This document shows positions 62,447 to 64,000 of a stretch of DNA of 64,000 bases, one piece after another (position 1 is the stretch's first letter; every line of letters starts with the position of its first letter). A program made the translations under genes and the position numbers. The stretch is taken from positions 1,736,001-1,800,000 of the forward strand of contig CM057130.1 in the NCBI GenBank assembly GCA_029964075.1, in the 5' to 3' direction. This stretch comes from Patiria pectinifera (Eukaryota; Echinodermata; Asteroidea; Valvatida; Asterinidae). Below the pieces are notes generated by a model. That model did not search any database, was not told the origin of the DNA, and saw only the letters and a list, made by a program, of their open reading frames with translations.

Positions 62447-63270
62447 TAAGTAGCAGTTTGTTGCCACAGCATTTGTATGCACATGTGTTGATTAGCCAAA
62501 TTTCAAACAAATTAAAATTTACAAACAATAATATTTTAAGCGAACTACCCAAACTATTGTTTTTAAATTTAGTAGACCAATGTGAAGGGTACGTACACAT
62601 GAATGCACTTCTTTTCAATAGTCTGATACTTTTCTTGTCCAGGGGGCGTAATTGCAATTCTTGCCTGGTGCCTGTAATTTGCAACTTTATAATCAATACA
62701 AGACCCTATTTTTAGCAACCCCTTCTATAATATTCTACATTGGGGGGGACCCCTAGTACCCATGGTATTTGGGTCAGCCAGTGCCTGGATCATGCATGCA
62801 GGCTCATGTTCCTAGTTGGAGTTCACATGCAATGATCTACAATTTCATATCAGATTTCCAATTTTCGCACCAGTACAGGCACATACAAGTAGATTTACGG
62901 CAGCTGTTGTACATATCAGCCATTCCATGTAAGGGTCATCACCAAACTCAAAAATTGAAGTGAAAGGAATAAATGTTTGTCAGTTATATTTGATAAGAGG
63001 AATATTGAAACTATCTAAATCTCAAAAGATTTTTAAAAATAAATCATTTGATCTAAAGTTTCAGCCTCCTGAACATGGATGAATTTTGTGGGCAAAACGG
63101 AGGGTCAGGGGTATAAATCACAAACTGAGGAAGTAATTGAAGCTCATTCATAAGATTGTGCTTTATCTGCATACATTTGGTAGCTATTCCAGTCTATTTG
63201 ATAAAACATTGAGAATTTTTCCAAATGTCTTCAGTATTTTCCCACTATTTCATCGTGAAAACACCCTCAA
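62447..63270. other. No gene recognised
   Basis: AT-rich sequence without a recognisable domain or repeat. Confidence 0.45.
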
Positions 63271-63276
63271 AAATAT

Positions 63277-63480
63277 GTCACGCGAGTCACAAAATAGGGC
63301 TTTTTTTCAGATTACTTAATAACTAGAGAGGGATTCAGCTAGTGTTTGATATTTGTAAATGAAATAGTGGTGGTTTATCAATAAAAGTATGAATATTCTT
63401 ATTTGCTCTACATTCCTTGTAGAAAAAACTATCTCAAGAATGTCACGCGAGTCACACAAGATGTATGTCACGCGAGTCAC
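63277..63480 (+). repeat. Three TGTCACGCGAGTCAC copies
   Basis: The 15-mer occurs near 63276, 63438 and 63466. The core GTCAC/GAGTCAC is partly self-complementary. The last copy touches the MITE at 63481. Confidence 0.8.
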
Positions 63481-63833
63481 CAGGGGCGGATCCAGGAATT
63501 TTTGCAGGGGGGGGGGGGTTCATCAGCCAAAAAATGTGAAAATGTACGCACGTTTTTTTCTCCGGACACTTGGCCTCCGTAAAATCAAAAACTGGGGGGG
63601 GGGGGGGGGCTGGTACTAATTTAAATCGGGGGTACTGTTGAAATTCGACGAGTTTTAACACATTACAGAATGGTGTACCGTATTTTGAACAGGCGGACAT
63701 TAGACCAGTATAATTTTTTGGGGGGTGTCACAGCAGGGGGTTCAACTAATTTTTTAGGAATTTGTATGAGAATTTTTGTTTTACAGAGCTGGGGGGTTTC
63801 ACCCCCAAAACCCCCCCTCAGGATCCGCGCCTG
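63481..63833. mobile_element. CAGGGGCGGATCC MITE, 353 bp
   Basis: CAGGGGCGGATCC at the left mirrors GGATCCGCGCCTG at the right (one mismatch). GTCAC flanks both sides. G tracts of 10 or more lie just inside the left half. Confidence 0.85.
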
Positions 63834-64000
63834 GTCACAAGCGAAGCCAGGAATGTTTCATTTACATGTGATACAAAGAAACAATGCCATATTAAATTAT
63901 AGAATTGGAATTAAGTCTTTAATTTAAGCATTAGTTATGTAACAAGAAATTGAATCAGTTTTTTACAAATGTATTTAGTCGAGTCTCGTTAATACAAAAT

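Overview
This window is nuclear DNA from an intron-rich animal, not a microbe. It carries two large multi-exon genes whose exons join in phase with GT-AG borders, two intronless genes, and a dense load of short transposable elements and tandem repeats. The protein sequences, the lectin type and the kinds of repeat (tRNA-derived SINEs, many foldback MITEs, abundant ACATGT runs) suggest an invertebrate deuterostome such as an echinoderm. That placement is an inference and was not tested.

Layout. (1) 1492-2886 (+) is an intronless rhodopsin-like GPCR with a repetitive tail. (2) 4338-30198 (+) is the 3' half of an ALS2 (alsin) orthologue: 16 exons covering the second half of the PH domain, the MORN repeats, and the C-terminal region with the VPS9 Rab5-GEF domain. 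Its 5' half (RCC1-like and DH regions) is not seen here. (3) 12291-13058 (-) is an intronless C-type lectin plus PAN/Apple secreted protein inside one ALS2 intron. (4) 30.2-38.3 kb is intergenic, with SINEs and foldback elements. (5) 38294-54840 (-) is a KRIT1 (CCM1) orthologue: 15 exons from the NPxY/F region through the ankyrin repeats to the FERM domain, convergent with ALS2. Its N-terminal Nudix-like part was not found. (6) 54.9-64 kb has no recognisable exon and is mostly MITEs and a 1.8-kb TIR element.

The most unusual structure is in ALS2. Three neighbouring exons are followed, at or just after their 5' splice donors, by tandem arrays: 34 bp x7 after the exon ending at 19370, 11 bp x about 25 after the exon ending at 22530, and about 153 bp x about 29 after the exon ending at 23483. 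In the first and third, the repeat unit contains the end of the exon and the donor itself, so the arrays have copied functional exon-intron junctions many times. Other notable items are a 145-bp x5 array rich in nuclear-receptor half-sites in a KRIT1 intron, a hammerhead-like motif, and several non-autonomous DNA elements supported by terminal inverted repeats, target-site duplications or second copies within the window.
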